NCBI GenBank assembly: GCA_016713825.1
Contig: JADJOJ010000003.1
Span: 186,001-250,000, forward strand
Reading direction: 5' to 3'
From: Candidatus Leptofilum gracile
Lineage (GTDB): Bacteria > Chloroflexota > Anaerolineae > Promineifilales > Promineifilaceae
DNA: 64,000 nucleotides
The translations under genes were made by a program, and so were the position numbers. The notes under the pieces were generated by a model that made no database searches, was not told where the DNA came from, and was given only the letters and a program-made list of their open reading frames with translations. Below, one piece after another: positions 40,923 through 50,409 of the stretch (positions are counted from its first letter, which is position 1; each line of letters starts with the position of its first letter).

Positions 40923-40986
40923 GACGCCGCTAAACGCAAATGAACGTGGATTGAATCAATCTGCGCCATTTGCGTTTAGCGGCGTC
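40923..40986. repeat. GACGCCGCTAAACGC hairpin
   Basis: Perfect 20-bp arms at 40923-40942 and 40967-40986 (GACGCCGCTAAACGCAAATG and its complement) between the GH31 start and the end of the LysM lipoprotein gene. The stem is the longest perfect one among the intergenic hairpins, and A-rich and T-rich runs flank it, so it may terminate the lipoprotein mRNA. Confidence 0.75.
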
Positions 40987-41028
40987 CTTTATGTAAACAA
41001 AGCCGCTTTTTGCCTGCTGAAAACAGGG

Positions 41029-42138
41029 CTACGGATTGCCCAAAGCCTGCAAAGACCAGGCATCCAGGAACCAGCCATTGTTGTTATTCACGTGGCGGCT
41101 GCGGAAGGCAGCGCCAACGCGTACCTGCCCGGTGGCCTCTACCGTGAAGTCGTAGGTGAGCGTGGCGCGAGTGCCCGGCTGGGGCGATACCCAGCCCGTG
41201 CCGCCATCGTTGACGATGACCCGCGCCTCTGATGAAAGCGCCAGCGTGGACCAAACTTTGTTGCCGCCGTCGTACATGCCGATGATGTCTGGGAAGAAGT
41301 TGATGCTCAGGCGGTACTGCCCTGGCGGCAGCGTCACGTCGGTGAAGATGGCGAAGTTGGTGGGGGCGCCTCCCTTAAACGCTTTAATCGTTTTTTGCCC
41401 ATCAAAAATGAACGAGGCGCGTTCGGAGGGGGGGATGTCGGTGCTGGGCACGACGCGGATTTCTGGCCGCAAGAAGGTGCCGCCAGAGCCGCCTTCCAGC
41501 GTGTTTTGCCCTTCGTCTACGGCCAGCAGCCAGCCGTTGGGAATTTGCCACTCAGAGACGCCCTGGAAGAAGTACCAATCTTCCTCAAAGGAGGGGTTGG
41601 GCAGCAAATTGGGGCCGACGGGGGTGAGAGCGGCCGTTTCATTACCAGAGGGCGCGGCGGGGGCTTCTGGGTTGGCGGGTTGGGGAATGACGGCCACAAT
41701 TTCGCCGTTCCAGCCGGGGATGATCAGCTCCTGGCCAATGTCTAAAAAGGATGATGTGGTGAGGCCGTTTGCGGCCAAAATGTCGGCGGCGGGCACGCCG
41801 GTTTTGGCGGCGATGAATGAGATGTTGTCGCCACTTTGCACGGTGTAGGTGGCATTTTCCGGGGTGGGTGTGGGCGGAACGGCCGTTGCTTCCACCGCTG
41901 TCTCTTCCACCGCTTCTGCTGCTTCGGTTGGCGTTACCATCACCTCAACCAGCCGGGTGACTTCAACTTCAACGGGCAGTTCTACCGTGTTTGTTTCCGT
42001 TACGATGCGGGTAACCTCCACCGGTACCTCTACCTGTTCCGTGACCAGGCGGGTGACTTCTACGGTGGTGGGCGTTGCGTTGCAGGCGATGAGCAGAGCC
42101 AGCGGCAGCAACAGCAGTAAGAAAAATTTTTGTTTCAT
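41029..42138 (-). CDS. Lipoprotein with EVTR repeats and LysM domain
   Basis: A 369-residue lipoprotein. The signal peptide ends in LLIAC with lipidated C19. A linker of repeated EVTRLV/EVTRIV units (about 25-70), a style common in Chloroflexota lipoproteins, spaces the protein from the membrane. An acidic Pro/Thr stretch is followed by a LysM domain (about 95-142, TYTVQSGDNISFIAAKTGVP ... IGQELIIPG), which binds peptidoglycan or related glycans. The C-terminal half (about 180-365) is a beta-rich jelly-roll-like domain. It is read divergently from the MarR gene. AAGGAA precedes the ATG. The ligand is unknown. Confidence 0.85.
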   Translation of the reverse strand: MKQKFFLLLLLPLALLIACNATPTTVEVTRLVTEQVEVPVEVTRIVTETNTVELPVEVEVTRLVEVMVTPTEAAEAVEETAVEATAVPPTPTPENATYTVQSGDNISFIAAKTGVPAADILAANGLTTSSFLDIGQELIIPGWNGEIVAVIPQPANPEAPAAPSGNETAALTPVGPNLLPNPSFEEDWYFFQGVSEWQIPNGWLLAVDEGQNTLEGGSGGTFLRPEIRVVPSTDIPPSERASFIFDGQKTIKAFKGGAPTNFAIFTDVTLPPGQYRLSINFFPDIIGMYDGGNKVWSTLALSSEARVIVNDGGTGWVSPQPGTRATLTYDFTVEATGQVRVGAAFRSRHVNNNNGWFLDAWSLQALGNP

Positions 42139-42260
42139 AGGTTCCTTCAAAAACTCCTTCAGCAGTTTATCTAATTTAGGCAACCATCTGGCTGACCCAA
42201 ACGGCCGATTCTATCAGGGATTTTCAAAAACAAGTAAATTTTCAAAGGCCGCATTGGTAC

Positions 42261-42294
42261 TTGACAGAATAGTTCGGCGTAGTACAATTCTGTC
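42261..42294 (+). promoter_or_regulatory. Promoter with overlapping MarR-type operator
   Basis: TTGACA (42261-42266), a 16-bp spacer and TACAAT (42283-42288) form a good promoter for the MarR-exporter operon. GACAGAAT (42263-42270) and ATTCTGTC (42287-42294) make a perfect 8-bp inverted repeat that covers both boxes. A MarR dimer bound there would block RNA polymerase. This suggests autorepression. Confidence 0.65.
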
Positions 42295-42365
42295 TGGTAA
42301 TATTTTTGCAACGGCAGCACTGGCCCCGTTTTAGGGCGCAGGCTGTCTTTTTTAGTGGAAACTGA

Positions 42366-42917
42366 ATGGCACAAAAAGCATTTCTGCATGATAAAGAAAA
42401 GCGGCAAAAGTGGATGGCGTTTATCCAAAACTTCCATCCCGATATTGATCCACAGACGATTCGTTTGATGGACGAGTTAGGCTTTGTTTCGCGCTCGATT
42501 TACCACATGCGAGAGCAAAGCATTGACGAGGCGGGGCTTTCGTTTGCCCAGTATGGGGTGCTGATGCACCTCTTTTTTGCGGAGCAAATGGGGGAACCGG
42601 GGGAGCTTAACCCGTCGGAAATTAGCGAGCGCCAGGGGGTGAGCCGCAACACCATGAGCGCCTTCATTCGCAATTTAGAGGATGAGGAGCTGGTGGAGCG
42701 CCGTCTGGACCCGGACGATCGCCGTCGTTTTAACATTAGCCTGACCGACAACGGCCGTTCCCTCGTGGCCACCTACATGCATGATCATCTCGACACGGTG
42801 GGGCAATGCTTTAGCGCCCTCTCGCCAGAGGAGCAGGAGACGTTGTTCAACCTGCTGCAAAAATTGGGGGCGCATGTAACGGCCGTTCGTCAGCAGTCGG
42901 TAATCGGTAATCAGTAA
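42366..42917 (+). CDS. MarR-family transcription regulator
   Basis: A 183-residue winged-helix repressor. The DNA-binding domain (about 55-130) includes LSFAQYGVLMHLFF, NPSEISERQGVSRNTMSAFIRNLEDE (recognition helix) and the wing VERRLDPDDRRRFNISLTDNGR, the typical D-x-R MarR signature. N- and C-terminal helices form the dimer part. It lies upstream of two ABC exporter genes on the same strand and downstream of a promoter that overlaps an inverted repeat, so it is likely a ligand-responsive repressor of the exporter. The N-terminal 35 residues are longer than in typical MarR proteins. Confidence 0.92.
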   Translation: MAQKAFLHDKEKRQKWMAFIQNFHPDIDPQTIRLMDELGFVSRSIYHMREQSIDEAGLSFAQYGVLMHLFFAEQMGEPGELNPSEISERQGVSRNTMSAFIRNLEDEELVERRLDPDDRRRFNISLTDNGRSLVATYMHDHLDTVGQCFSALSPEEQETLFNLLQKLGAHVTAVRQQSVIGNQ

Positions 42918-42990
42918 TCAGTGGTCAGTAATCAGTGGTCAGTCTGATTTTTACCGAATAGTGACTCGCTGGACACTGATTACTGAAATT
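42898..42990. repeat. TAATCAGTGGTCAGT-word repeat
   Basis: Iterated CAGTAATCAGTGGTCAGT words after the MarR stop, followed by a complementary TTACTGAAAT region before the exporter gene. It is of the same family as 12297-12412. Confidence 0.5.
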
Positions 42991-43005
42991 TAGGAGACAA
43001 CAATT

Positions 43006-45252
43006 ATGCTTCGAATAAGAAGGTACCTGAACCCGTACATGTTCATGTTTACGGTGGCTGTGATCTTGTTGTTCATCCAGGCCAATTTGGACCTGGCGTT
43101 GCCCGACTACTTGTCGCGGATTGTGAACACGGGCATTCAGCAAAGCGGCGTCGAAAGCCCCGTGCCGGAGGCGATGCGCCAGGAGACGCTAAACCATCTG
43201 GCCCTCTTTTTGAGCGATGCAGATGAAACGGCCGTACGCAGCGCCTACACCCTCATCGACCCCAATACCCTGGCGGCAGACCCGTACGAAGAAACGTACC
43301 CACTGCTGCAAGAGCAAGCGATTTACGTGCGCCAGGACCTCACAGACGAGGAAATTGACGCACTCAAAGAGCCGATGTCCCAGGCGCTGCTGGTGGTTTC
43401 TGCTTTGCAGCGGGCGATGGATGACCCCGAGGCGGCGGCCCAAATGGGCGGTGGCGGTGGGGCGTTCGATCTGTCGCGGCTGCCTGCCGGGGCCGACCTG
43501 TTTGCCCTGATTGGCAACCTGCCGGCAACGCAGCGAGACCAGATTGCCAGCACCATTAATGAGCAATTTTCTGCTTTGGGCGCGTCGATGATTGAGCAAA
43601 CGGCCGTTATTCAAGTAAAAGCGGAATACGAAGCGCTGGGCGTGGACGTGGCTGCTTTGCAAAATAGCTACATTTTGCGCATTGGGGCGCTCATGCTGGG
43701 CATCACCCTGCTTTCCGCCGTCGCCACCATCACCGTGGGCTACCTCTCGGCCAAAATTGCCGCTGGCATTGGCCGCGACCTGCGCAGCGACATTTTCCGC
43801 AAGGTAGAAAGCTTCTCCAGTGCCGAATTTGAAAAATTCCCCACGGCGTCGCTCATCACCCGCTCTACCAACGACATTACCCAGCTGCAAATGGTGACCA
43901 TGTTCATGGTGCGCCTCGTTTTCTACGCGCCGATTATGGGCATTGGCGGAACAATCCGGGCCATCGGCAAAGGCTCCTCCATGTGGTGGACCATCGCCGT
44001 GGCGGTGATTGTGCTGGTCGGCGTAATTGCCGTGGTCATCTCCATCGCCATGCCCCGCTTCCAGGTGGTGCAAAAGCTCATCGACCGCATCAACCTGGTC
44101 GCCCGCGAGCATCTCTCTGGCATGATGGTGATTCGCGCCTTCAATATGCAAGGCTTCGAGGAAAAACGGTTCGACAAGGCCAACATGGACCTGACAGACA
44201 ACACCCTCTTCATCGCCCGTATCACGGCGATTATGATGCCGGTTATGATGTTGATTCTCAACGTCTTGTCTGTGGTGATCATTTGGGTGGGGGCGCAGCA
44301 AGTGGCGGATGCCAACATGCAGGTGGGCGATGTGATGGCCTTCTTGCAGTATGCCATGCAGATCGTTTTCTCGTTCCTGATGCTTTCTATGCTGTTCATC
44401 ATCCTGCCCCGCGCCCAGGTTTCGGCGGAGCGTATTGCCGATGTGCTGGAGACGGAACCGATTATTCTCGATCCGGCCAATCCGCAGCGGCTGAACGGGT
44501 CGTTTACCGGCACGGTGGAGTTCCGCAACGTTTCCTTCCGTTACCCTGGGGCGGATGCCGATGTTCTGCACAACCTTAACTTTGTGGCCAGGCCAGGCGA
44601 AACGACGGCGTTTATTGGGTCTACCGGGTCGGGTAAATCGACGGTGGTGAACCTGATTCCGCGCTTTTTTGATGTGTCGGAAGGGCAGGTATTGCTAGAC
44701 GACGTAGATATTCGCGACGTGACGCAGCATGATTTGCGCGAGAAGATTGGCTATGTGCCGCAGAAGGGGGTGCTGTTCTCGGGCACTATCGAGAGCAACC
44801 TGCGCTATGCGGATGAATTTGCCAGCGTGGCGGAGTTGGAAACGGCCGTTACCATCGCCCAGGCCGCCAACTTTATAAAAAGCAAACCAGAAGGGTTGCT
44901 CACCGAAATTGCCCAGGGCGGTACCAATGTCTCTGGCGGGCAGCGGCAGCGGCTTTCCATTGCCCGCGCCCTGGTGCGCAAGCCACCCATCTACATCTTC
45001 GACGATTCGTTTTCGGCGCTAGACTTTAAAACAGATGCCGCCTTACGCCGTGCCCTGTATGCCAACACAGAAGATAGCACCATCCTCATCGTCACCCAGC
45101 GCGTTTCCACAGTGAAAAATGCCGAGCAAATCATCGTGCTGGATCAAGGTCGCATTGTGGGCAAAGGCACCCACGAAGAGCTAATGGAAAGCTGTGAAAC
45201 ATACCAGGAAATTGCCCTGTCGCAGCTCAGTATGGAGGAACTCTCATCATGA
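43006..45252 (+). CDS. ABC exporter half-transporter, degenerate-site subunit
   Basis: A 748-residue half-transporter (membrane domain plus nucleotide-binding domain). The first helix (about 8-40) is followed by an insert of about 170 residues (about 45-215) before the second helix, unusual for this family. The ATPase has Walker A GSTGSGKS (538-545), signature VSGGQRQRLSIARAL and Walker B IYIFDDSFSALD, where the catalytic Glu is Asp. This is the weak-site subunit of a heterodimeric exporter. The insert lies outside the membrane and could gate or bind substrate. It overlaps the second subunit gene by 4 bp. The substrate may be a drug or lipid; MarR control fits multidrug export. Confidence 0.9.
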   Translation: MLRIRRYLNPYMFMFTVAVILLFIQANLDLALPDYLSRIVNTGIQQSGVESPVPEAMRQETLNHLALFLSDADETAVRSAYTLIDPNTLAADPYEETYPLLQEQAIYVRQDLTDEEIDALKEPMSQALLVVSALQRAMDDPEAAAQMGGGGGAFDLSRLPAGADLFALIGNLPATQRDQIASTINEQFSALGASMIEQTAVIQVKAEYEALGVDVAALQNSYILRIGALMLGITLLSAVATITVGYLSAKIAAGIGRDLRSDIFRKVESFSSAEFEKFPTASLITRSTNDITQLQMVTMFMVRLVFYAPIMGIGGTIRAIGKGSSMWWTIAVAVIVLVGVIAVVISIAMPRFQVVQKLIDRINLVAREHLSGMMVIRAFNMQGFEEKRFDKANMDLTDNTLFIARITAIMMPVMMLILNVLSVVIIWVGAQQVADANMQVGDVMAFLQYAMQIVFSFLMLSMLFIILPRAQVSAERIADVLETEPIILDPANPQRLNGSFTGTVEFRNVSFRYPGADADVLHNLNFVARPGETTAFIGSTGSGKSTVVNLIPRFFDVSEGQVLLDDVDIRDVTQHDLREKIGYVPQKGVLFSGTIESNLRYADEFASVAELETAVTIAQAANFIKSKPEGLLTEIAQGGTNVSGGQRQRLSIARALVRKPPIYIFDDSFSALDFKTDAALRRALYANTEDSTILIVTQRVSTVKNAEQIIVLDQGRIVGKGTHEELMESCETYQEIALSQLSMEELSS

Positions 45253-47129
45253 TGATGCACGGAGGACGCGGTGGTGGGCCTGCCCAGGCCCTGCACAAAG
45301 GTGACACCGCCCAAAACTTTAAAAAGACCATGCGTAAGCTGGCTGCCTACCTGGCCGCTTACAAGGTCAAGCTCATTATCGTAGCAATTTTTGCCATTGC
45401 TTCGACCGTTTTTAACATTGTTGGCCCCAAAGTGCTGGGCAATGCCACCACTCGGTTGTTTGAAGGGGTGATGGCCGAGATTGCCGGAACTGGTTCGATC
45501 GATTTTGACACTATCGGCCGTATCCTGTTTATCATGCTCATTTTGTACATCTTGTCGGCTTTGTTTGCTTACTTCATGGGCTGGATTATGGCGGGTGTCT
45601 CTACAGATATTTCTTACCGCTTCCGGCAAGAGATTGCCGCCAAAATCAACAGAATGCCGCTGAGCTACTTCGATCGCAATACGCAGGGTGAGGTGCTGTC
45701 GCGCATCACCAACGATGTAGACACGGTGAACCAGACGCTCAGCCAAAGCCTGACGCAAATCATCACTTCTACCATCACCGTGGTTGGGGTGCTGGTGATG
45801 ATGCTTTCTATCAGCTGGCTTATGACGTTGGTCTCGCTCATTGTCATTCCCATGACGCTGGGCGTGGTTGCGGTGATTGTGAAGCGCTCGCAGGTGTACT
45901 TTAAGGAGCAGCAAGATTATTTGGGGCACGTGAATGGCCATGTGGAAGAGATGTTTGGTGGCCACCGGGTGATGAAAGCGTTTAATGGCGAGGAACGGAG
46001 TATTGAAAAGTTTGAGGGATTCAACCGCACGCTGTACGATGTGGCCTGGAAATCCCAGTTCCTCTCTGGCATGATGATGCCGATTATGAGCTTTATTGGC
46101 AATTTGGGTTACGTGGCGGTTGTGGTGGTTGGCGGTTACCTGACAGTGCGCAATACGATTACGGTAGGCGATATTCAGGCGTTTATCCAGTACGTACGTA
46201 ACTTTAACATGCCGCTGACGCAAATGGCCAACATCTCCAACGTGTTGCAGCAAACGGCCGCTGCCGCCGAACGCGTGTTTGAGTTCCTGGAAGAGTCGGA
46301 AGAAGTGCAAGAAACGGTGGATCCGGTGGAGCTGGATACGATCGAAGGGCATGTGGAATTCCGCAATGTGCGCTTTGGTTATAACCCGGAAGAGCCGGTT
46401 ATTATCAATCTGTCTGGGGTGGCCCAGCCGGGCCAGAAGGTGGCCATCGTGGGGCCAACTGGGGCGGGCAAGACCACCATCGTGAAGCTGCTGATGCGGT
46501 TTTATGATGTGGATGGTGGCGCGATTCTGGTGGATGGGCACGACATTCGCAGCTTCCGGCGGCAGGATTTGCGGCGCTGGTTTGGCATGGTGCTGCAAGA
46601 TACCTGGCTGTACAACGATACGATCATGGAGAATATCCGGTACGGCCGTCCCGATGCTACCGACGCAGAAGTGGAAGCTGCGGCTCAGGCCGCCCACGTG
46701 GACCATTTTGTCCACACCCTGCCAGAGGGTTACCAGTTGGTGATCAACGAAGAGACAACCAACATCTCGCAGGGGCAGATGCAGCTGCTAACCATCGCCC
46801 GGGCCGTGCTGGCCGATCCCAAGATTCTAATTTTGGACGAGGCAACCAGCTCGGTGGATACGCGCACAGAGGTGCTGATCCAAAAGGCGATGGACCAGCT
46901 AATGGTGGGGCGCACCAGCTTTATCATTGCTCATCGGCTTTCTACCATTCGCAATGCGGACCTGATTTTGGTAATGCGCGATGGCGACATTGTGGAGCAG
47001 GGTACGCATGAGGAGCTGCTGAAGCGCGGCGACTTTTACGCGGAGCTGTACAACAGCCAGTTTGAACGGCCAGAAGAGTTGGAAACGGCCGTTCCCTTCA
47101 CCGACCCCGTGCCCATGCCCGCAGATTAA
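45249..47129 (+). CDS. ABC exporter half-transporter, catalytic subunit
   Basis: A 626-residue partner of the preceding subunit. The six-helix membrane domain has normal length. The ATPase shows Walker A GPTGAGKT (402-409), Walker B KILILDEATSSVD with the catalytic Glu present, and a signature reading ISQGQMQLLTIARAV, where SGG has become SQG. The pattern of one intact and one altered site is known from heterodimeric exporters of the TmrAB/BmrCD type. The start overlaps the upstream stop (ATGA), so the two subunits are translationally coupled. A strong terminator follows. Confidence 0.92.
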   Translation: MMMHGGRGGGPAQALHKGDTAQNFKKTMRKLAAYLAAYKVKLIIVAIFAIASTVFNIVGPKVLGNATTRLFEGVMAEIAGTGSIDFDTIGRILFIMLILYILSALFAYFMGWIMAGVSTDISYRFRQEIAAKINRMPLSYFDRNTQGEVLSRITNDVDTVNQTLSQSLTQIITSTITVVGVLVMMLSISWLMTLVSLIVIPMTLGVVAVIVKRSQVYFKEQQDYLGHVNGHVEEMFGGHRVMKAFNGEERSIEKFEGFNRTLYDVAWKSQFLSGMMMPIMSFIGNLGYVAVVVVGGYLTVRNTITVGDIQAFIQYVRNFNMPLTQMANISNVLQQTAAAAERVFEFLEESEEVQETVDPVELDTIEGHVEFRNVRFGYNPEEPVIINLSGVAQPGQKVAIVGPTGAGKTTIVKLLMRFYDVDGGAILVDGHDIRSFRRQDLRRWFGMVLQDTWLYNDTIMENIRYGRPDATDAEVEAAAQAAHVDHFVHTLPEGYQLVINEETTNISQGQMQLLTIARAVLADPKILILDEATSSVDTRTEVLIQKAMDQLMVGRTSFIIAHRLSTIRNADLILVMRDGDIVEQGTHEELLKRGDFYAELYNSQFERPEELETAVPFTDPVPMPAD

Positions 47130-47160
47130 TTTGCGGCGCTGGCCTAACAGGCAAACGTGA

Positions 47161-47195
47161 AAAAAGCCTGCCGGAAATCATCCGGCAGGCTTTTT
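47161..47195 (+). terminator. Rho-independent terminator of the ABC exporter operon
   Basis: Perfect 14-bp stem from 47161-47174 (AAAAAGCCTGCCGG) and 47182-47195 with a 7-nt loop, ending in a T run. It closes the operon read from the left. Confidence 0.93.
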
Positions 47196-47251
47196 GTTTT
47201 TACGGATGCATAAAAATTGGGGCTCTTTGGGAATTTATGGGGTTGACAGCC

Positions 47252-48565
<1,314 letters not shown>

Positions 48566-48607
48566 TTTCAGGCAAAACCCCACGAGCTCCGAAAGACCCA
48601 AAATTGG

Positions 48608-49105
48608 TTAGTCCAGGTGCGCCCGCAGCATCCAGGCCATTTCGTCATGGCTGCCCATGGTGCTGGTGAGTAAATCGGCCGTACCTTCGTCGCCAAATTC
48701 TTCTGTACAGGCGTCAATATCTTTGCGCAGGGTGCTGATGATCTGCTCGTGGTCGTCCAGCAAGTTGGCGATCATATCTTTGGCTGCGGGAACGGTGCCT
48801 GGGTTTTCTGAAAGGCGGCTTTCCTGGCTGAATTCAGCCATCGTGCCGATAGGGGTGCCGCCCAATTGACGGGTCCGCTCGGCAATGGCGTCGGCCATGA
48901 CCTGAAGGCGGTTGTAATGTTCCTCAAAAAACGCATGGAGCGAGGCAAAATGAATGCCCGTAACGTTCCAATGGTAGTTGCGCGTTTTGGTGTAGAGCAG
49001 ATGCTCGTCTGCCAACAGCGTGTTCAATCTTTCAATTATCCCGGCGCGGGCTTCGATGGTTAAACCCGTGTGTGCTTTTTCTAAAGTTTTGGTAATGGTA
49101 TGCAT
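48608..49105 (-). CDS. dps: Dps-family ferritin-like DNA protection protein
   Basis: A 165-residue four-helix protein that forms dodecamers, oxidises and stores iron and shields DNA in stress. Ferroxidase residues lie in YHWNVTG (His) and FFEEHYNRLQVMADAIAERTRQLG (Asp, Glu). The length fits. The last helix ends HDEMAWMLRAHLD, as in the family. GAAGGAATAAAC precedes the ATG. A hairpin element sits in its upstream region and may alter its control. Other stress genes (CsbD-like, SDR-like) lie downstream in the same direction, so a stress regulon here is plausible. Confidence 0.95.
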   Translation of the reverse strand: MHTITKTLEKAHTGLTIEARAGIIERLNTLLADEHLLYTKTRNYHWNVTGIHFASLHAFFEEHYNRLQVMADAIAERTRQLGGTPIGTMAEFSQESRLSENPGTVPAAKDMIANLLDDHEQIISTLRKDIDACTEEFGDEGTADLLTSTMGSHDEMAWMLRAHLD

Positions 49106-49123
49106 GTTTATTCCTTCGTAAAT

Positions 49124-49241
49124 GTGGGTCGGATTGGTTGTAGTTTAAGTAAATAATCGCGTAACGCTGTGGCCGGTCTCCTGACCGCGCCACAGCACAT
49201 TACCTGATTTATTTTTTTATTCACAAAGCAATCCGACCCAC
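49124..49241. mobile_element. 118-bp MITE-like hairpin upstream of dps
   Basis: Ends GTGGGTCGGATTG (49124-49136) and CAATCCGACCCAC (49229-49241) are perfect 13-bp inverted repeats. The centre is a stem with GCTGTGGCCGGTC and GACCGCGCCACAGC around TCCT, and the parts between also pair loosely. It looks like a small non-autonomous element that lies where the dps promoter should be. Confidence 0.6.
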
Positions 49242-49318
49242 GGTTTTCATTTGTGGTGGTGTGTCAATTCATGAAATCTCTTTGTTCGTTTGAATGAAAT
49301 GAATGATGGGGTGTAAAT

Positions 49319-49636
49319 TTAGGAATTGGCGCTGCCTTGGCGAGCGTAGAAGTAGGTGAGGATGACGAGGCAGGCGGCAACGGCCGTTCCCCCCATCAGC
49401 CAACCCCTGTTACGCACCAGCCAGCTGTTGCCATAGGTAGCCTGAAGATGCCCAATAACCTGGTCTTTTTTGCCAGCAACCTGCGCCGCCCTGTCGTGGG
49501 TTAGATTGCCCCATTTTTCCTGCGCGACACCTTTGGCCTGTGTGAACAAACCATCGGCAACGACCTGCTTTTCAGCCAATCTGTCTTGCAGTTTTTCTTT
49601 GTTTTTTTCTACAGTTGTTTCCAAATTTGTTGTCAT
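49319..49636 (-). CDS. CsbD-like stress protein with C-terminal membrane anchor
   Basis: A 105-residue protein. The middle part (about 20-70) has KGVAQEKWGNLTHDRAAQVA and KKDQVIGHLQATYG, the pattern of the CsbD family of general-stress proteins, which are small and disordered. A membrane helix near the C-terminus (about 77-98, GWLMGGTAVAACLVILTYFY) is additional to the usual domain. The function of CsbD proteins is poorly known. AGGAGATAAAA precedes the ATG. It shares its direction with dps and an SDR-like gene. Confidence 0.8.
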   Translation of the reverse strand: MTTNLETTVEKNKEKLQDRLAEKQVVADGLFTQAKGVAQEKWGNLTHDRAAQVAGKKDQVIGHLQATYGNSWLVRNRGWLMGGTAVAACLVILTYFYARQGSANS

Positions 49637-49681
49637 TTTTATCTCCTGATGCTGGGTAGGTGGGGTGGGGCGGCTTGTCCG

Positions 49682-50137
49682 CTAGGCATGGGCCAATTCG
49701 GCAAAGATAGCCTGCCGCATTTGCCAACTTGGCTGCACTGTTTTCGGTTCGGGCTGGCGGTTGTGCAGGTTGGGTAGGCCCTTTTGGGCCGACAAATCAA
49801 TAAAAATGTCCAGTTGGCCCAAGGTGGAAACAACGGCATCCACCAACGAATTCACGGGATTGGCATACGCATCTGGCGCGGGAAGAAGCGCTTTTTCTGT
49901 GAGAAGCAGAAAGCGCTGACCCAGCGACTCCACCTGAGCCTGAATGCGGCGCACGGCTTCTGCCGATAGCTGACGGCAAAAGAGGGCAATGTCGGCCCCT
50001 TTTTGGGCCAGTTGGATGATGAGGGTTTGAAGAACGGCCGTATCATTTCCAATTACCAGCACGACTTTGCCAATCAGCTGGTTGCGGTATGGAGCCTGTC
50101 TGGGTAGATGGATGCTTTGTGCGTTGGTTTGGTTCAT
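49682..50137 (-). CDS. Short SDR-like protein, probably truncated
   Basis: A 151-residue protein. The N-terminal part reads LIGKVVLVIGNDTAVLQTLI, a degenerate Rossmann start (the TGxxxGIG Gly motif is GNDTAVL), followed by LAQKGADIALFCRQ and a strand near VDAVVSTLGQLDIFIDLSAQ that matches the NNAG region of short-chain dehydrogenases. It ends before the catalytic Ser-Tyr-Lys part, so it cannot be an active SDR. It may be a remnant or a binding protein. GAGG lies upstream of the ATG at 50137. Confidence 0.6.
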   Translation of the reverse strand: MNQTNAQSIHLPRQAPYRNQLIGKVVLVIGNDTAVLQTLIIQLAQKGADIALFCRQLSAEAVRRIQAQVESLGQRFLLLTEKALLPAPDAYANPVNSLVDAVVSTLGQLDIFIDLSAQKGLPNLHNRQPEPKTVQPSWQMRQAIFAELAHA

Positions 50138-50179
50138 CTGCTTAACCTCGTAAACTATCTTGGCCTTTCGCCTTATCAA

Positions 50180-50409
50180 ATAACGTAACGCTTCATATTT
50201 TATGGGCTGGCAGGGAACCTGCTAATGTATCCCGGCAGGCATGAGGGATATGGATAAAGATATATTCTTGTCAGTAAATAAAAAATGGAACATAGCGTCC
50301 CCAACTGGCCCAGGGGCAACGCTTGCCAACCAGCTGGTTGCCCCTGCATTCTTTTTCTTGCGGTATACTGGGCCCGACTTACGAGCCTGACAGCAAGAAA
50401 AAGAGAACA
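50180..50409. promoter_or_regulatory. Divergent region upstream of the sensor kinase
   Basis: A TATACT box at 50364-50369 lies 41 bp before the kinase start and may be its -10 element, but the -35 region is weak. No operator-like repeat is evident. The rest contains nothing I can assign. Confidence 0.35.

Noticed and set aside
49682..50137. A functional short-chain dehydrogenase
   Set aside because: The Gly-rich cofactor motif is degenerate and the Ser-Tyr-Lys catalytic part is missing, so the enzyme call is not supported.
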